From NCBI RefSeq assembly GCF_001886735.1, contig NZ_CP018076.1:2976001-3040000 (forward strand): a stretch of 64,000 nt of DNA, read 5' to 3'. Within the stretch, counting starts at the first letter, position 1, and each line of letters starts with the position of its first letter. The stretch comes from Sulfitobacter alexandrii (GTDB taxonomy: Bacteria; Pseudomonadota; Alphaproteobacteria; Rhodobacterales; Rhodobacteraceae). Below are positions 1 through 9,230 of this stretch, piece after piece. Under the pieces are notes generated by a model, which saw only the letters and a list, made by a program, of their open reading frames with translations, made no database searches and was not told the DNA's origin. Made by a program: the position numbers and the translations under genes.

Positions 1-1
1 C

Positions 2-862
2 AGCAATGACACCGCGCTCGCCAAGATCAAGGCGGGCGGTCACGGCTTCGACATCGTCGTGCCCTCGGGCACCTACGTGCCCATCTTCATCGAGGAAGGG
101 CTGCTGATGGAAAGCAAGCCCAACGAGATGGAGAACTTCAAGAACATGGACCCGCAGTGGGTCGACGTCGAATTCGATCCGGGCCGGAACTACACCGTGC
201 CGTGGCAGTGGGGCACCGTCGGCGTGACGGTGAACACCTCGGTCTATGACGGCGACATCAACACCGCCGCCGTGATCTTCGACCCGCCCGAAGAACTGAA
301 GGGCAAGATCAACGTGGTGCCCGAAATGAACGACGTCATGGGCATGGCGATCCATTATGTGGGCGGCGAACAATGCACCGCGGACAAGGAAGTCCTGAAA
401 AAAGTGCGCGACACGCTGGTCGAGGCCAAGAAGGACTGGCTGTCGATGGACTACGGCAACATCGAGAAATACGCCAAGGGCGACATTTCCGCGGGCGTGA
501 ACTGGAACGGCGCATCGTTCCGCTCGCGCAACCTGAACGAGGACATCGCCTTCGGCTATCCGCAGGAAGGCTACCCGGTCTGGATGGACAACGCCGCGAT
601 CCTCGCCGACGCGCAGAACGTGGAAGAGGCCAAGACCTTCCTCAACTTCATCATGGATCCCGAGAACGCCGCGATGCTGTCCGAGTTCGCGCGCTATGCC
701 AACGGCATCAAGGGCTCCGAGGAGTTCATGCCCGAGGACATGAAGTCCGCGCCCGAAGTGGTGGTGCCCGAAGAGCTGAAGGGGGCCGCCTACGTGGCCA
801 AGACCTGCCCGCCCGAGGCGACGAAGATCTATACCGCCATCTGGACCGAACTTCAGAAGTAA
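2..862 (+). CDS. ABC transporter substrate-binding protein, polyamine type (5' end outside window)
   Basis: This is the C-terminal 286 residues of a periplasmic binding protein; the reading frame is open to the left edge, so start and signal peptide are missing. The segment [16 protein letters not shown], the [13 protein letters not shown] stretch and the late [18 protein letters not shown] block resemble PotD/PotF-type extracellular solute-binding proteins that deliver spermidine, putrescine or related amines to an ABC importer. The partner permease and ATPase genes are not in view, so they probably lie to the left. A strong hairpin follows the stop codon. The substrate is inferred from family resemblance only. 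Confidence 0.8.
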   Translation, partial: SNDTALAKIKAGGHGFDIVVPSGTYVPIFIEEGLLMESKPNEMENFKNMDPQWVDVEFDPGRNYTVPWQWGTVGVTVNTSVYDGDINTAAVIFDPPEELKGKINVVPEMNDVMGMAIHYVGGEQCTADKEVLKKVRDTLVEAKKDWLSMDYGNIEKYAKGDISAGVNWNGASFRSRNLNEDIAFGYPQEGYPVWMDNAAILADAQNVEEAKTFLNFIMDPENAAMLSEFARYANGIKGSEEFMPEDMKSAPEVVVPEELKGAAYVAKTCPPEATKIYTAIWTELQK

Positions 863-869
863 GACCGCC

Positions 870-900
870 GGCAGCCGGGGCACGCTCCCGGCTGCCGTTT
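870..900 (+). terminator. Hairpin terminator after the polyamine-binding protein
   Basis: Perfect 10-bp arms, GGCAGCCGGG and CCCGGCTGCC, with a 7-base loop begin 8 bases after the TAA stop and end in GTTT. The T run is short, so termination may be partial. Confidence 0.65.
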
Positions 901-901
901 C

Positions 902-955
902 GCACCCGGAGTTGCTGGGCAACTCCGCCCCGGTTTCTTCGAAGAAACCGGCACC
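902..955. repeat. Double-palindrome intergenic repeat, copy 1
   Basis: Two adjacent hairpins. The first has arms CGGAGTTGC and GCAACTCCG around the loop TGG. The second is a perfect 22-base palindrome with half-site CCGGTTTCTTC. The same two-part design, with the same TGG loop but different arm bases, recurs in inverse orientation near 62189-62237. That marks it as a dispersed family rather than a one-off terminator. Confidence 0.7.
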
Positions 956-974
956 TTCCTCCACGGAGCTTAGA

Positions 975-2654
975 ATGACCCCCGACATCATCGTTCACAA
1001 CGGCAAGCTGTTGACCTTCGATCCCGACCGGCCCGAGGCACAGGCGCTCGCGATCACCGGCGGCACGTTGACGGCCGTCGGCACGGATGCGGAAATCACC
1101 GCGTTGGCCGGCGATGACACGCGCATGATCGACGCGGGCGGCGGCACCGTGCTGCCGGGCCTGATCGACAGCCACGTGCACCTTTTCGGCGGGTCTGTGG
1201 AACTGACCAGCCTCAGCCTCTACGGCGTGCATGGGCTCGAGGAGATGACGCGGGCGATCCGCCCCTTCGCCGAGCAGAACCCCGACGACGACCTCGTGTT
1301 CTGCGTGATGGCGGACTACGGGATCCTCGGGACCGGGCGCACGCTCACGCGTCATGACCTGGATACCATTCTGCCGGACCGCCCCCTCGCCATGTTCGCC
1401 CCCGACCATCACACGGTCTGGGCCAACACCGCGGCGCTCGAGGCCGCGGGCCTCCTGCAGGGCGGCGAAGTCGACGCGGGTTCCGAGATCGTGATGGGCG
1501 ACGACGGGCTGGCCAACGGCGAACTTCTGGAACCCGGCGCCTACGGTCCGGTGCTGGCGCTGACCCGCCATGCCGGACGCGAGATGATGGGCCTGACCAC
1601 GGGCAAGGACCCCGTCCCGGCGCCGACCCCCGAACAGCGGGAAATGGACAAGGACGTGATCGCGAAGGGACTGGCCCACTGCGCGGCGCAGGGGATCACC
1701 GGTCTGCACCTGATGGACGGCAACGTCTACCAGCTGGAACTGCTGGGCGAACTCGAAGCCGAGGGCCGTCTGCTGTGCCGCTGCATGGTCCCCTTCCATT
1801 TCAAGGGAACCGACCCGATCGACCGCATCGCCGCCGAGGGTGTGCCGATGCTCAGGCGTTTCACCGGCGACAAGGTCTGGTGCGGCCACATGAAGATGTT
1901 CATCGACGGCGTGATCGAAAGCGGCACCGCGCTGATGCTGCGCCCCTATCCCGGCGACATGGGCAAGGACGGGAACACCGGTGACGAGGTCTTTACCCAG
2001 GATCACTTCGTCGCCGCCGCGACGGAGGCGGACAAACACGGCTTTCAGATCGCCGTCCACGCGATCGGGGACGCGGGCGTGCGCCGCACGATTGACGCCT
2101 ACGCCGCCGCCCGCAAGGCGAACGGTGCCCGCGACAGCCGCCACCGCATCGAACACCTCGAGGTCATGCACCTCGACGACATCCCCCGGCTTGCGGAACT
2201 CGGCATCGTCGCCTCGATCCAGCCGGGGCACGCGCCACGCGGGCATATCTTCCCGCCGGACGCGGTGGGCAAGTACCTGCACGACGACCAGGTCGCGGGG
2301 GCCTATCCGTGGCAGGACATTCGCGATACCGGCGCGCGTGTCGTGTTTTCCACCGACTGGCCGGTGATCCCGGTCGACGTGATGCCGAACATCAAGGCGG
2401 CGATCGCCCCGCTCGACCTTGGCAAGGAGTGGCGCGACCAGACGCAAAGCCTTCACGACACGCTCGCCAGCTACACCCGTGACAACGCCTGGGTCGAGTT
2501 CAACGAAGACCGCAAGGGTCAGCTCAAGCCGGGCATGATGGCCGACGTCGCCGTGATGAGCCACGATCTCGCGGCGCTCGCCCCCGCGGACATCACCCGG
2601 GCGCGGGCAGAGGTGACGATCTGCGATGGCAAGGTGACGTTCGAACGGGGCTGA
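975..2654 (+). CDS. Amidohydrolase family protein (YtcJ-like)
   Basis: A 559-residue metal-dependent amidohydrolase of the family 3 (YtcJ/imidazolonepropionase-like) group. The metal-binding LIDSHVHLFG motif is near residue 62. Later come KMFIDGVIESG, AVHAIGDAG with a second histidine pair, RHRIEHLE and FSTDWPV, the expected order for this fold, and the length is normal. The ATG was chosen because MTPDIIVHNGKLLTFD is the usual beta-strand start and CGGAG precedes it. The substrate is unknown; the upstream amine-type binding protein makes an imported amide or N-acyl amine possible, which is inference. Confidence 0.85.
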   Translation: MTPDIIVHNGKLLTFDPDRPEAQALAITGGTLTAVGTDAEITALAGDDTRMIDAGGGTVLPGLIDSHVHLFGGSVELTSLSLYGVHGLEEMTRAIRPFAEQNPDDDLVFCVMADYGILGTGRTLTRHDLDTILPDRPLAMFAPDHHTVWANTAALEAAGLLQGGEVDAGSEIVMGDDGLANGELLEPGAYGPVLALTRHAGREMMGLTTGKDPVPAPTPEQREMDKDVIAKGLAHCAAQGITGLHLMDGNVYQLELLGELEAEGRLLCRCMVPFHFKGTDPIDRIAAEGVPMLRRFTGDKVWCGHMKMFIDGVIESGTALMLRPYPGDMGKDGNTGDEVFTQDHFVAAATEADKHGFQIAVHAIGDAGVRRTIDAYAAARKANGARDSRHRIEHLEVMHLDDIPRLAELGIVASIQPGHAPRGHIFPPDAVGKYLHDDQVAGAYPWQDIRDTGARVVFSTDWPVIPVDVMPNIKAAIAPLDLGKEWRDQTQSLHDTLASYTRDNAWVEFNEDRKGQLKPGMMADVAVMSHDLAALAPADITRARAEVTICDGKVTFERG

Positions 2655-2714
2655 CCCCGACCGTCAACGCCCCTATAACGGCCCGACAATGCCAGACCGT
2701 CCGGACAGGGAACG

Positions 2715-3998
2715 ATGACAGAGAACAGAGTGATGATTGCCGGGGGCGGCATCGGCGGCCTTGCCCTCGGCCTGACGCTGCACCAGATCGGGGTGCCGTT
2801 TACCATTTTCGAATCGGTGGCCGCGCTGCGCCCGCTGGGCGTGGGCATCAACCTCCAGCCCAACGCGGTGCGCGAACTCTTTGAAATGGGAATCACCGCC
2901 GCGGAACTCGACAGGGTCGGCGTTCCGGCCCGTGAATGGGCGCTCGTGGGCCAGCTGGGGCAGGAAATCTACGCCGAGCCGCGCGGCCTGCTGGCGGGCT
3001 ACAACTGGCCGCAGTACGCGATGCACCGGGGCCAGCTCCAGATGCTGCTGGCGCAGCTGCTGATGGATCGCGCCGGACCGGACGCGATCAGGCTGGGCAG
3101 CCGCGTGACCGGATACGAGACGGCCGATGGCGGCGGTGTGACCGCGATCGTCAGTGACGCCGACGGCACGCAACGGCGCGAGCGCGGCAGGCTGCTGATC
3201 GGGGCGGACGGAATACACTCGCGGGTGCGCGCGCAGATGCACCCCGACCAGCCCCCGATCCACTGGGGCGGTGCCGTCATGTGGCGCGGCACCAGCATGG
3301 TGAAGCCCGTGCGCACCGGCTCGTCCTTCATCGGGCTGGGCACGCACCGGCAGCGCATGGTGATCTATCCGATATCCGCGCCCGACCCGGACACCGGCCT
3401 GGCACAGGTCAACTGGATCGCCGAAGTGACGCTGGACGACCCCAGCGCCCGGGACAACATCGGCTGGTTCCGACAGGTCGAGGTCGAGGATTTCGCCCAT
3501 CATTTCGACGACTGGGTCTACGACTGGCTCGACGTGCCCGCGCTCCTGCGCGGGGCCGAGGTCGCCTACGAGAACCCGATGATCGACAGGGACCCTGTGG
3601 ACACCTGGGTCGATGGCCCGGTGGCGCTGATGGGGGATGCGGCCCACGCGATGTATCCGACCGGTTCCAACGGGGCGAGCCAGGCGATCGTCGATGCACG
3701 CGAACTGGGCGCGGCCTTCCTCGCCCATGGCCTGACGCCCGGGGCGCTGGCGGCCTTCGACGCGAAACTCTGCGCGCCGATCTCGGCCCTGATCCTGCGC
3801 AACAGGGGCGCGGGGCCCTTCGGGCTGCTGAACATGGTGAACGACCGCTGCGGCGGCGAATTCGACGACATCGACGCGGTGATCCCCCCGGCCGAGCGGG
3901 CCGAGTTCATGGCCAAGTACAAGGCCGCCGCCGGCTTTGCCATCGACGCGCTGAACACGGCCGGCCCGACCATCCCCGACGGCGCACGGGTGGACTGA
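2715..3998 (+). CDS. FAD-dependent monooxygenase (aromatic hydroxylase-like)
   Basis: A 427-residue flavoprotein of the p-hydroxybenzoate hydroxylase fold. It shows the N-terminal dinucleotide motif GGGIGGLALGL (residues about 8-18), the mid-protein GADGIHSRVR motif and the late GDAAHAMYPTGSNGASQ motif that binds the FAD ribityl chain. This trio defines the salicylate hydroxylase/UbiH-like group. It lies 60 bases after the amidohydrolase and 3 bases before the kinase gene, so the three probably form one unit. The physiological substrate cannot be read from the sequence. Confidence 0.85.
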   Translation: MTENRVMIAGGGIGGLALGLTLHQIGVPFTIFESVAALRPLGVGINLQPNAVRELFEMGITAAELDRVGVPAREWALVGQLGQEIYAEPRGLLAGYNWPQYAMHRGQLQMLLAQLLMDRAGPDAIRLGSRVTGYETADGGGVTAIVSDADGTQRRERGRLLIGADGIHSRVRAQMHPDQPPIHWGGAVMWRGTSMVKPVRTGSSFIGLGTHRQRMVIYPISAPDPDTGLAQVNWIAEVTLDDPSARDNIGWFRQVEVEDFAHHFDDWVYDWLDVPALLRGAEVAYENPMIDRDPVDTWVDGPVALMGDAAHAMYPTGSNGASQAIVDARELGAAFLAHGLTPGALAAFDAKLCAPISALILRNRGAGPFGLLNMVNDRCGGEFDDIDAVIPPAERAEFMAKYKAAAGFAIDALNTAGPTIPDGARVD

Positions 3999-4001
3999 AC
4001 G

Positions 4002-4619
4002 GTGCTGCAGGACCTGGTGGACCGGATCAGGGCGACCCCTCACCGGGGCCGTCGCCGCCTCGTGGCGGTCACGGGCGCACCGGGTAGCGGCAAATCCACC
4101 CTTGCCGGTTTGCTGGCAGCCGCCGACCCGACCTTCGCCCTTGTCCCGATGGACGGCTTCCACCTCGACAACGCGGTCCTGCGACCACGTGGCCTGCTGG
4201 CGCGCAAGGGCGCGCCGGAAACCTTCGACGTTGCCGGTTTCACCCATCTTGTCGCGCGCCTCGCGCGGGAAGACGAGGTGATCCACCCCACCTTCGACCG
4301 CGCGCTCGACAGGGCCGTCGCCGGCAGCGGCGTCGTTGGCCCTTTCACACGCACCGCCATCGTCGAAGGCAATTATCTGCTGCTGGACCGGCCGGAATGG
4401 CGGGACCTGGCGGGCATGTGGGATCTCTCGATCCGGCTGGATGTCAGCCTCGCCACGCTGGAGACGCGGCTGACGCAGCGCTGGCTGACCCACGGTCACA
4501 CCCCGCAGGCCGCCGCCGAAAAGGTCCGGCACAACGACTTGCCCAACGCCGAACTGGTGGTCGCGGCGGCGCTGCCTGCCGACATCACGCTGACGCCCGG
4601 CGACCTGCCCGCGCCCTAG
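4002..4619 (+). CDS. P-loop sugar/nucleoside kinase family protein
   Basis: A 205-residue kinase with a Walker A loop GAPGSGKST near residue 28 and the MDGFHLDN block typical of the uridine kinase/phosphoribulokinase-like group, followed by RKGAPETFD. Family members include the rhizobial fructose kinase FrcK and fused pantothenate-kinase-like proteins. The start is a GTG three bases after the previous stop. Its TAG stop overlaps, on the opposite strand, the stop of the next gene. The substrate is not assigned; a sugar is most likely by family. Confidence 0.75.
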   Translation: MLQDLVDRIRATPHRGRRRLVAVTGAPGSGKSTLAGLLAAADPTFALVPMDGFHLDNAVLRPRGLLARKGAPETFDVAGFTHLVARLAREDEVIHPTFDRALDRAVAGSGVVGPFTRTAIVEGNYLLLDRPEWRDLAGMWDLSIRLDVSLATLETRLTQRWLTHGHTPQAAAEKVRHNDLPNAELVVAAALPADITLTPGDLPAP

Positions 4620-5566
4620 ACCGGGTTCAGCGGGGCCCCGTCTTCGAAGAACGCGACGAGGTTCGCCACCGCCATCCTGCCCATGTCCTCGCGCACCTCC
4701 AGCGTCGAGGTGCCCAGATGCGGCAACAGGGTGACGTTTTCCATGTCGCGCAGGGCCCGCGGCACCTTCGGTTCGAACTCGTAGACATCCAGCCCCGCCC
4801 CGGCGATCCGGCCCTGCCGCAAGGCGTCGATCAGCTCCGCTTCGTCCACCACGTCCCCGCGGGAGATATTGACGAGGCAGGCGTGGCGCTGCATCGCCGC
4901 CAGCGCCGCGGTGTCGATCAGGTGATGCGTCTGCGGCGTCGCGGGCACGGCAAGGACCACCACGTCGGCCGCGCCAAGCACCTCCTCCAGACGGTCCAGC
5001 CGTGTTGCCTCGAACGGCAGGTCCGTCACCGCAGACCGGTTGTAGAAGACCACCTTCATCCCGAACCCCATCGCGGCACGTTGCGCGATGGCCTTGCCGA
5101 TGCGCCCCATCCCGACGACGCCCAGCGTCTTGCCGGTCACGTGCATCCCCAGAAGCTGGGTGGGATGCCAGCCCGGCCAATCGCCGCTGCGCACCAGCCG
5201 CTCCCCCTCGCCCGCCCGCCGGCAGGTCATCAGCATCAGCGTGATCGCAATGTCGGCGGTCGCATCCGTGACCGCGCCTGGCGTGTTGCTGACCGCGACC
5301 CCCGCGGCGCAGGCCGCCTCCGCGTCGATATGGTTATAGCCCACGCCGAAGTTGGCGATGATCCGGCACCGCGGCGTCCCGTCGAAGAACGACGCGTCGA
5401 AGGTATCTCCCAGCGTGGCGAGCACCCCGTCGAACCCGGCCAGCGCGCGGGCCTTCTCCTCTGCCGTCAGCGGCAGGGTTTCCGACCGCACCTCGACATC
5501 GAAATGCCGCCGCGCCTCGGCCACCACATTCTCCGGCAATGGCCGCGTGATCAGTATTTTCGGCAT
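4616..5566 (-). CDS. D-2-hydroxyacid dehydrogenase (glyoxylate/hydroxypyruvate reductase-like)
   Basis: A 316-residue NAD(P)-dependent D-isomer-specific 2-hydroxyacid dehydrogenase. The Rossmann motif LGVVGMGRIGKAIA, the substrate-binding SRGDVVDE segment and the late LPHLGTST histidine segment are all present at the usual spacing. The start MPKILITRP was chosen because residues upstream in the open frame are arginine-rich and unlike the family. It lies downstream of eda-edd on the same strand and could reduce glyoxylate, hydroxypyruvate or 2-ketogluconate. The last would suit sugar-acid catabolism feeding the Entner-Doudoroff genes, but this is inference. Confidence 0.85.
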   Translation of the reverse strand: MPKILITRPLPENVVAEARRHFDVEVRSETLPLTAEEKARALAGFDGVLATLGDTFDASFFDGTPRCRIIANFGVGYNHIDAEAACAAGVAVSNTPGAVTDATADIAITLMLMTCRRAGEGERLVRSGDWPGWHPTQLLGMHVTGKTLGVVGMGRIGKAIAQRAAMGFGMKVVFYNRSAVTDLPFEATRLDRLEEVLGAADVVVLAVPATPQTHHLIDTAALAAMQRHACLVNISRGDVVDEAELIDALRQGRIAGAGLDVYEFEPKVPRALRDMENVTLLPHLGTSTLEVREDMGRMAVANLVAFFEDGAPLNPV

Positions 5567-5632
5567 GTCGTCCTCCGGCTGGTCCGCCGCCTTCATAGCC
5601 GGGCGGACCGCCGGAAACCACGCCGCTTTCGC

Positions 5633-5654
5633 TTCTTTATGCCCCAAATACTCC
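5633..5654. repeat. Short conserved intergenic motif, copy 1
   Basis: The motif TTCTTTATGCC followed by a spacer and AATACTCC lies between the hydroxyacid dehydrogenase and eda genes. A near-identical motif occurs at 46768, there followed by hairpins. Here the hairpin part is not evident, so this may be a decayed copy. Confidence 0.4.
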
Positions 5655-5705
5655 GGCGACCGGCCCGACGCCGCGCGACATGCGGATAACGCGAACCCGC
5701 GGGTT

Positions 5706-6344
5706 TCAGGCCAGGGCCGCCGCCTCGCGCGCAAGCTCGGTGATCGCGCGCCAGTCTCCAACGCGGACCAGATCGGCAGGCGCCACCCAGCTGCCCCCGG
5801 CACAGACCACGTTCGGCAGCCGCAGGTACTGCGCCGCGTTCGACGGGCTGACCCCACCCGTAGGGCAGAAGGAAATCTGCGGAAGCGGACCACCAAGCGA
5901 TTTCAGCAGGGCGGCCCCGCCGGCCGCCTCGGCGGGAAAGAATTTCAGCATGTCGTATCCGCGCGCCAGCAGGCGCATGGCCTCGCTTGCCGTGGCCGCG
6001 CCCGGCAGCATCGGCAGGTCGGCCGCCTCCGTCGCCGCAAGCAGGTCGTCCGTCGCGCCCGGCGACACCCCGAACCGCGCACCGGCCCGGACCGCGTCGG
6101 TCACATCCCGCGCGGTGATCAACGTGCCCGCGCCCACGACGCCGCCGTCGACCTTGGCCATCTCGGCAATCGCCGCCAGCGCGGCGTCGGTCCGCAGGGT
6201 GACTTCGAGCACCGGCAGCCCGCCCTCCACCAGCGCCTCGGCTAGGGGGCGGGCGTGGGCCACGTCCTCGACCACGAGCACGGGAATGATGGGCGCCATC
6301 CGGCACAGGTCACGGGCCGCGCGGCTGCTTTCGGCTGGGGTCAT
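5706..6344 (-). CDS. eda: 2-dehydro-3-deoxyphosphogluconate aldolase
   Basis: A 212-residue class I aldolase that cleaves 2-keto-3-deoxy-6-phosphogluconate to pyruvate and glyceraldehyde 3-phosphate, the last step of the Entner-Doudoroff pathway. The Schiff-base lysine is K134 in DMLKFFPAEA, and the general base is E47 in LEVTLRT. PTGGV forms the phosphate-binding part. It sits 15 bases downstream of edd on the same strand and is certainly co-transcribed with it. Confidence 0.95.
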   Translation of the reverse strand: MTPAESSRAARDLCRMAPIIPVLVVEDVAHARPLAEALVEGGLPVLEVTLRTDAALAAIAEMAKVDGGVVGAGTLITARDVTDAVRAGARFGVSPGATDDLLAATEAADLPMLPGAATASEAMRLLARGYDMLKFFPAEAAGGAALLKSLGGPLPQISFCPTGGVSPSNAAQYLRLPNVVCAGGSWVAPADLVRVGDWRAITELAREAAALA

Positions 6345-6359
6345 GGTCTGTCTCCCGTT

Positions 6360-8159
6360 CTAGATGCTGCTGGCACCGGTATCGGCCGCGCCGACCAGCG
6401 TCCTGAAATGGTGGAACAGCTCGCGCCCCTGCCCAAAGCCGTTGGCCGCAAGGTCCGCGGTCACGCAGGGGCGGTCCAGCACCCCCTCGGTCACGATGTC
6501 GATCCGGCCCTTCGCCGCGTCCACGCGCAGCACGTCGCCGTCCTGCAACTTGGCGATGGCGCCGCCGTCGACGGCCTCGGGGCAGACGTGGATCGCGCTC
6601 AGGACCTTGCCGGAGGCACCGGACATGCGCCCGTCCGTCACCAGCGCCACCTTCAGGCCGCGCGCCTGCAGGTTCGCCAGCACCGGGGTCAGGCTGTGCA
6701 GTTCCGGCATCCCGTTGGCCTTGGGCCCCTGAAAGCGGACGACGACGATCACGTCCTCCTCGAACTCCCCTGCCTGATAGGCCGCCTTGACCGAATCCTG
6801 GTCATGGAACACCCGCACCGGGGCCTCGATCACATGATGCTCCGGCTTCACCGCCGAAACCTTGCAGACGGCGGCCCCCAGCAACCCGTCCATCCGCTGC
6901 AGCCCTCCGGTCGGCTGGAAAGGATCGCTGACCGGGCGCAGGATGCGGTCGTTCTGGCTCTCGCCCGCGCCGTCCTCCCACGTCAGCTCGCCGTCCTTCA
7001 GCCGCGGCTCGCGGGTATAAAGGCCAAGCCCCTGCCCCATGATCGTCGTCACTTCTTCGTGCAACAGACCCGCCGACAGCAACTGCCCGATCATGAACCC
7101 GAGCCCCCCGGCCGCGTGGAAATGATTCACGTCCGCGAGCCCGTTGGGATAGACCCGCGCCAGCAGCGGTGTCACGTCGGCCAGGTCCGAGAAATCCTGC
7201 CAGTCGAGGATGATCCCCCCTGCCCGCGCCATCGCGACAAGGTGGATCAGCAGGTTGGTGGAGCCCCCCGTCGCGTGCAGCCCCACGATGCCGTTCACGA
7301 AAGCCTTCTCGTCCAGCACCTGGCTTGTGGGGATATACTCGTTGCCCAGATGACTGATCGACAGGGCCCGCCGCGCCCCCGCATCGGTCAGCGCGTCGCG
7401 CAACGGCGTGTTGGGATTGACGAAGCTGGAACCGGGCAGATGCAGCCCCATGAACTCCATCAGCATCTGGTTGGTGTTCGCGGTGCCGTAGAAGGTGCAG
7501 GTCCCCGGCCCGTGATAGGCGGCCATCTCCGCCTGCATCAGGACCGCGCGATCGACCTCACCGGCGGCGAATTTCTGGCGCACCTCCGCCTTTTCGTCGT
7601 TGGAAATGCCCGAGGTCATCGGCCCGGCAGGCAGGAAAACGGCGGGCAGATGCCCGAACACCTGCGCCGCGATCACGAGGCCCGGCACGATCTTATCGCA
7701 GACGCCGAGGTAGACGGTGGTGTCGAAGGTGTTGTGGCTGAGCGCGACACCGGCGGCCATCGCGATCACGTCGCGCGAGAACAGGCTCAGCTCCATGCCC
7801 GGTGTGCCCTGGGTCACGCCATCGCACATGGCGGGCACACCGCCTGCGACCTGCGCCGTGCCGCCCGCGGCGCGGGCGGCGTTGCGGATCAGTTCGGGAA
7901 AGCGTTCGAACGGCTGATGCGCGGACAGCATGTCGTTGTAGGCGGTGACGATCCCGATGTTGCCCGCCGACTGCGTCGCAAGGGCGTCCTGGTCCTGTCC
8001 CGCCCCGGCATAGGCATGGGCCTGTCCGCTGCACGATAGATGCGCGCGGGCCGGTCCCTCCTGCGCGGCCCGTGCCATCCGGTCCAGATAGGCGGCGCGC
8101 CCCTCGGCGCTGCGGGCGACGATGCGGTCGGTCACGCGGGCGACGGTCTGGTTCAGCAT
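6360..8159 (-). CDS. edd: Phosphogluconate dehydratase
   Basis: A 599-residue IlvD/Edd-family dehydratase that converts 6-phosphogluconate to 2-keto-3-deoxy-6-phosphogluconate in the cytoplasm. The Fe-S cluster cysteines lie in the CDGVTQGTPGME, LGVCDKIVPG and GTCTFYGTANTNQM regions, as in Edd. The start MLNQTVARVTDRI matches the family; the 24 codons upstream that keep the frame open are not conserved-looking and overlap the regulatory region. It is the first gene of edd-eda. A perfect 12-bp palindrome about 58 bases upstream is a likely repressor site. Confidence 0.95.
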   Translation of the reverse strand: MLNQTVARVTDRIVARSAEGRAAYLDRMARAAQEGPARAHLSCSGQAHAYAGAGQDQDALATQSAGNIGIVTAYNDMLSAHQPFERFPELIRNAARAAGGTAQVAGGVPAMCDGVTQGTPGMELSLFSRDVIAMAAGVALSHNTFDTTVYLGVCDKIVPGLVIAAQVFGHLPAVFLPAGPMTSGISNDEKAEVRQKFAAGEVDRAVLMQAEMAAYHGPGTCTFYGTANTNQMLMEFMGLHLPGSSFVNPNTPLRDALTDAGARRALSISHLGNEYIPTSQVLDEKAFVNGIVGLHATGGSTNLLIHLVAMARAGGIILDWQDFSDLADVTPLLARVYPNGLADVNHFHAAGGLGFMIGQLLSAGLLHEEVTTIMGQGLGLYTREPRLKDGELTWEDGAGESQNDRILRPVSDPFQPTGGLQRMDGLLGAAVCKVSAVKPEHHVIEAPVRVFHDQDSVKAAYQAGEFEEDVIVVVRFQGPKANGMPELHSLTPVLANLQARGLKVALVTDGRMSGASGKVLSAIHVCPEAVDGGAIAKLQDGDVLRVDAAKGRIDIVTEGVLDRPCVTADLAANGFGQGRELFHHFRTLVGAADTGASSI

Positions 8160-8217
8160 GGGTTCCTCCATCGATTCGGCTCGGGCGACGGTACCGTGCG
8201 GCGCCGGCCCTGACACC

Positions 8218-8229
8218 GTTAGCGCTAAC
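8218..8229. promoter_or_regulatory. LacI-family-type operator upstream of edd
   Basis: GTTAGCGCTAAC is a perfect 12-bp palindrome with a central CG-containing core, the form used by LacI/GalR-family regulators such as the gluconate repressors. It lies 58 bases before the edd start codon in a 219-base gap shared with the divergent phnC. No regulator gene of that family is in view. Confidence 0.6.
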
Positions 8230-8378
8230 AACGCCGGAAGTCCAGCGTCCGGGTTGTCCTGTCACCTCCTAAGGCATCCCGATGGCCGCACCGCCGGGGG
8301 CGTTACAAAAGTTTCGTCAAAACGACACACACGTGCAAGCCTGCGCTGACAGATGATGCCTCGAACATTGGGGGCACC

Positions 8379-9173
8379 ATGCTGAAACTGACCGACCTGA
8401 CCAAATCCTTTGGCCCGAATGTCGCGGTAAAGTCCGCGAACCTCGATATCGACCGGCCGTGCATGATCGGGATCATCGGCCGCTCGGGCGCTGGCAAGTC
8501 CACGCTGCTGCGCATGCTGAACCGGCTCACCGATGCCACGTCGGGCCAGATCACCTTCGAAGGCGACGACATCACCGCGCTGACCGGCAAGGCCCGGCGC
8601 GACTGGCAGTCGCGCTGCGCGATGATCTTCCAGCAGTTCAACCTCGTGCCCCGCATGGACGTGGTGTCGAACGTGCTGCACGGCACGCTCAACCGCCGCT
8701 CCACCCTCGCCAGCATGTTCAGCATCTACCCGACCTCGGACGTGCATCGCGCCATCGACATCCTCGACCGGCTGGGGATCGCCGAACACGCCACCAAGCG
8801 GGCCGAGGCGCTGTCGGGCGGCCAACAGCAGCGTGTCGCCATCGCACGGGCGCTGATGCAGGATCCCCGGATCATCCTCGCGGACGAACCCATCGCATCG
8901 CTCGACCCGATGAACGCCCAGATCGTGATGCAAAGCCTGCGCCGCATCCACGAAGAGGACGGCCGCACCATCATCGCCAACCTGCACACCCTCGACACCG
9001 CGCGCCGCTACTGCGACCGCGTGGTGGGGATGCGCGACGGCAAGATCGTCTTCGACGGCCTGCCCGAACAACTGACCACCGCGATGGCCCGCGAGATCTA
9101 CGGGGCCGACGCCTCCTTTTCCGAAGCGGCGACCTCGACCTCGATCGAAACCCTCGACCACGCACTCGCCTGA
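8379..9173 (+). CDS. phnC: Phosphonate ABC transporter, ATP-binding protein
   Basis: A 264-residue ATPase energising phosphonate import. It has Walker [10 protein letters not shown], the signature LSGGQQQR and Walker B IILADEP, followed by ASLDP. The long spacer between Q-loop and signature, containing [12 protein letters not shown], is characteristic of PhnC. It is the first gene of phnCDEE and is 57 bases upstream of phnD. Confidence 0.93.
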   Translation: MLKLTDLTKSFGPNVAVKSANLDIDRPCMIGIIGRSGAGKSTLLRMLNRLTDATSGQITFEGDDITALTGKARRDWQSRCAMIFQQFNLVPRMDVVSNVLHGTLNRRSTLASMFSIYPTSDVHRAIDILDRLGIAEHATKRAEALSGGQQQRVAIARALMQDPRIILADEPIASLDPMNAQIVMQSLRRIHEEDGRTIIANLHTLDTARRYCDRVVGMRDGKIVFDGLPEQLTTAMAREIYGADASFSEAATSTSIETLDHALA

Positions 9174-9230
9174 AAACCCAACCCGCACCGGCAGGACCGG
9201 GCGGCGCATCCAACCAACCGGAGAAAACAC

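Noticed and set aside
2673..5180. Reverse-strand frame of 835 codons across the monooxygenase and kinase genes
   Set aside because: Low-complexity RGRD/HHDG composition typical of antisense frames in high-GC DNA; the plus strand has well-supported enzymes.
4397..5689. Long plus-strand frame of about 430 codons opposite the hydroxyacid dehydrogenase
   Set aside because: Very rich in arginine, histidine and proline, with no family similarity; it mirrors the GC-rich coding strand of a clear gene.
8232..8378. Pho-box-like TTACA and CGTCA half-sites upstream of phnC
   Set aside because: The half-sites are 12 rather than 11 bases apart and poorly matched, so I do not call a PhoB site.
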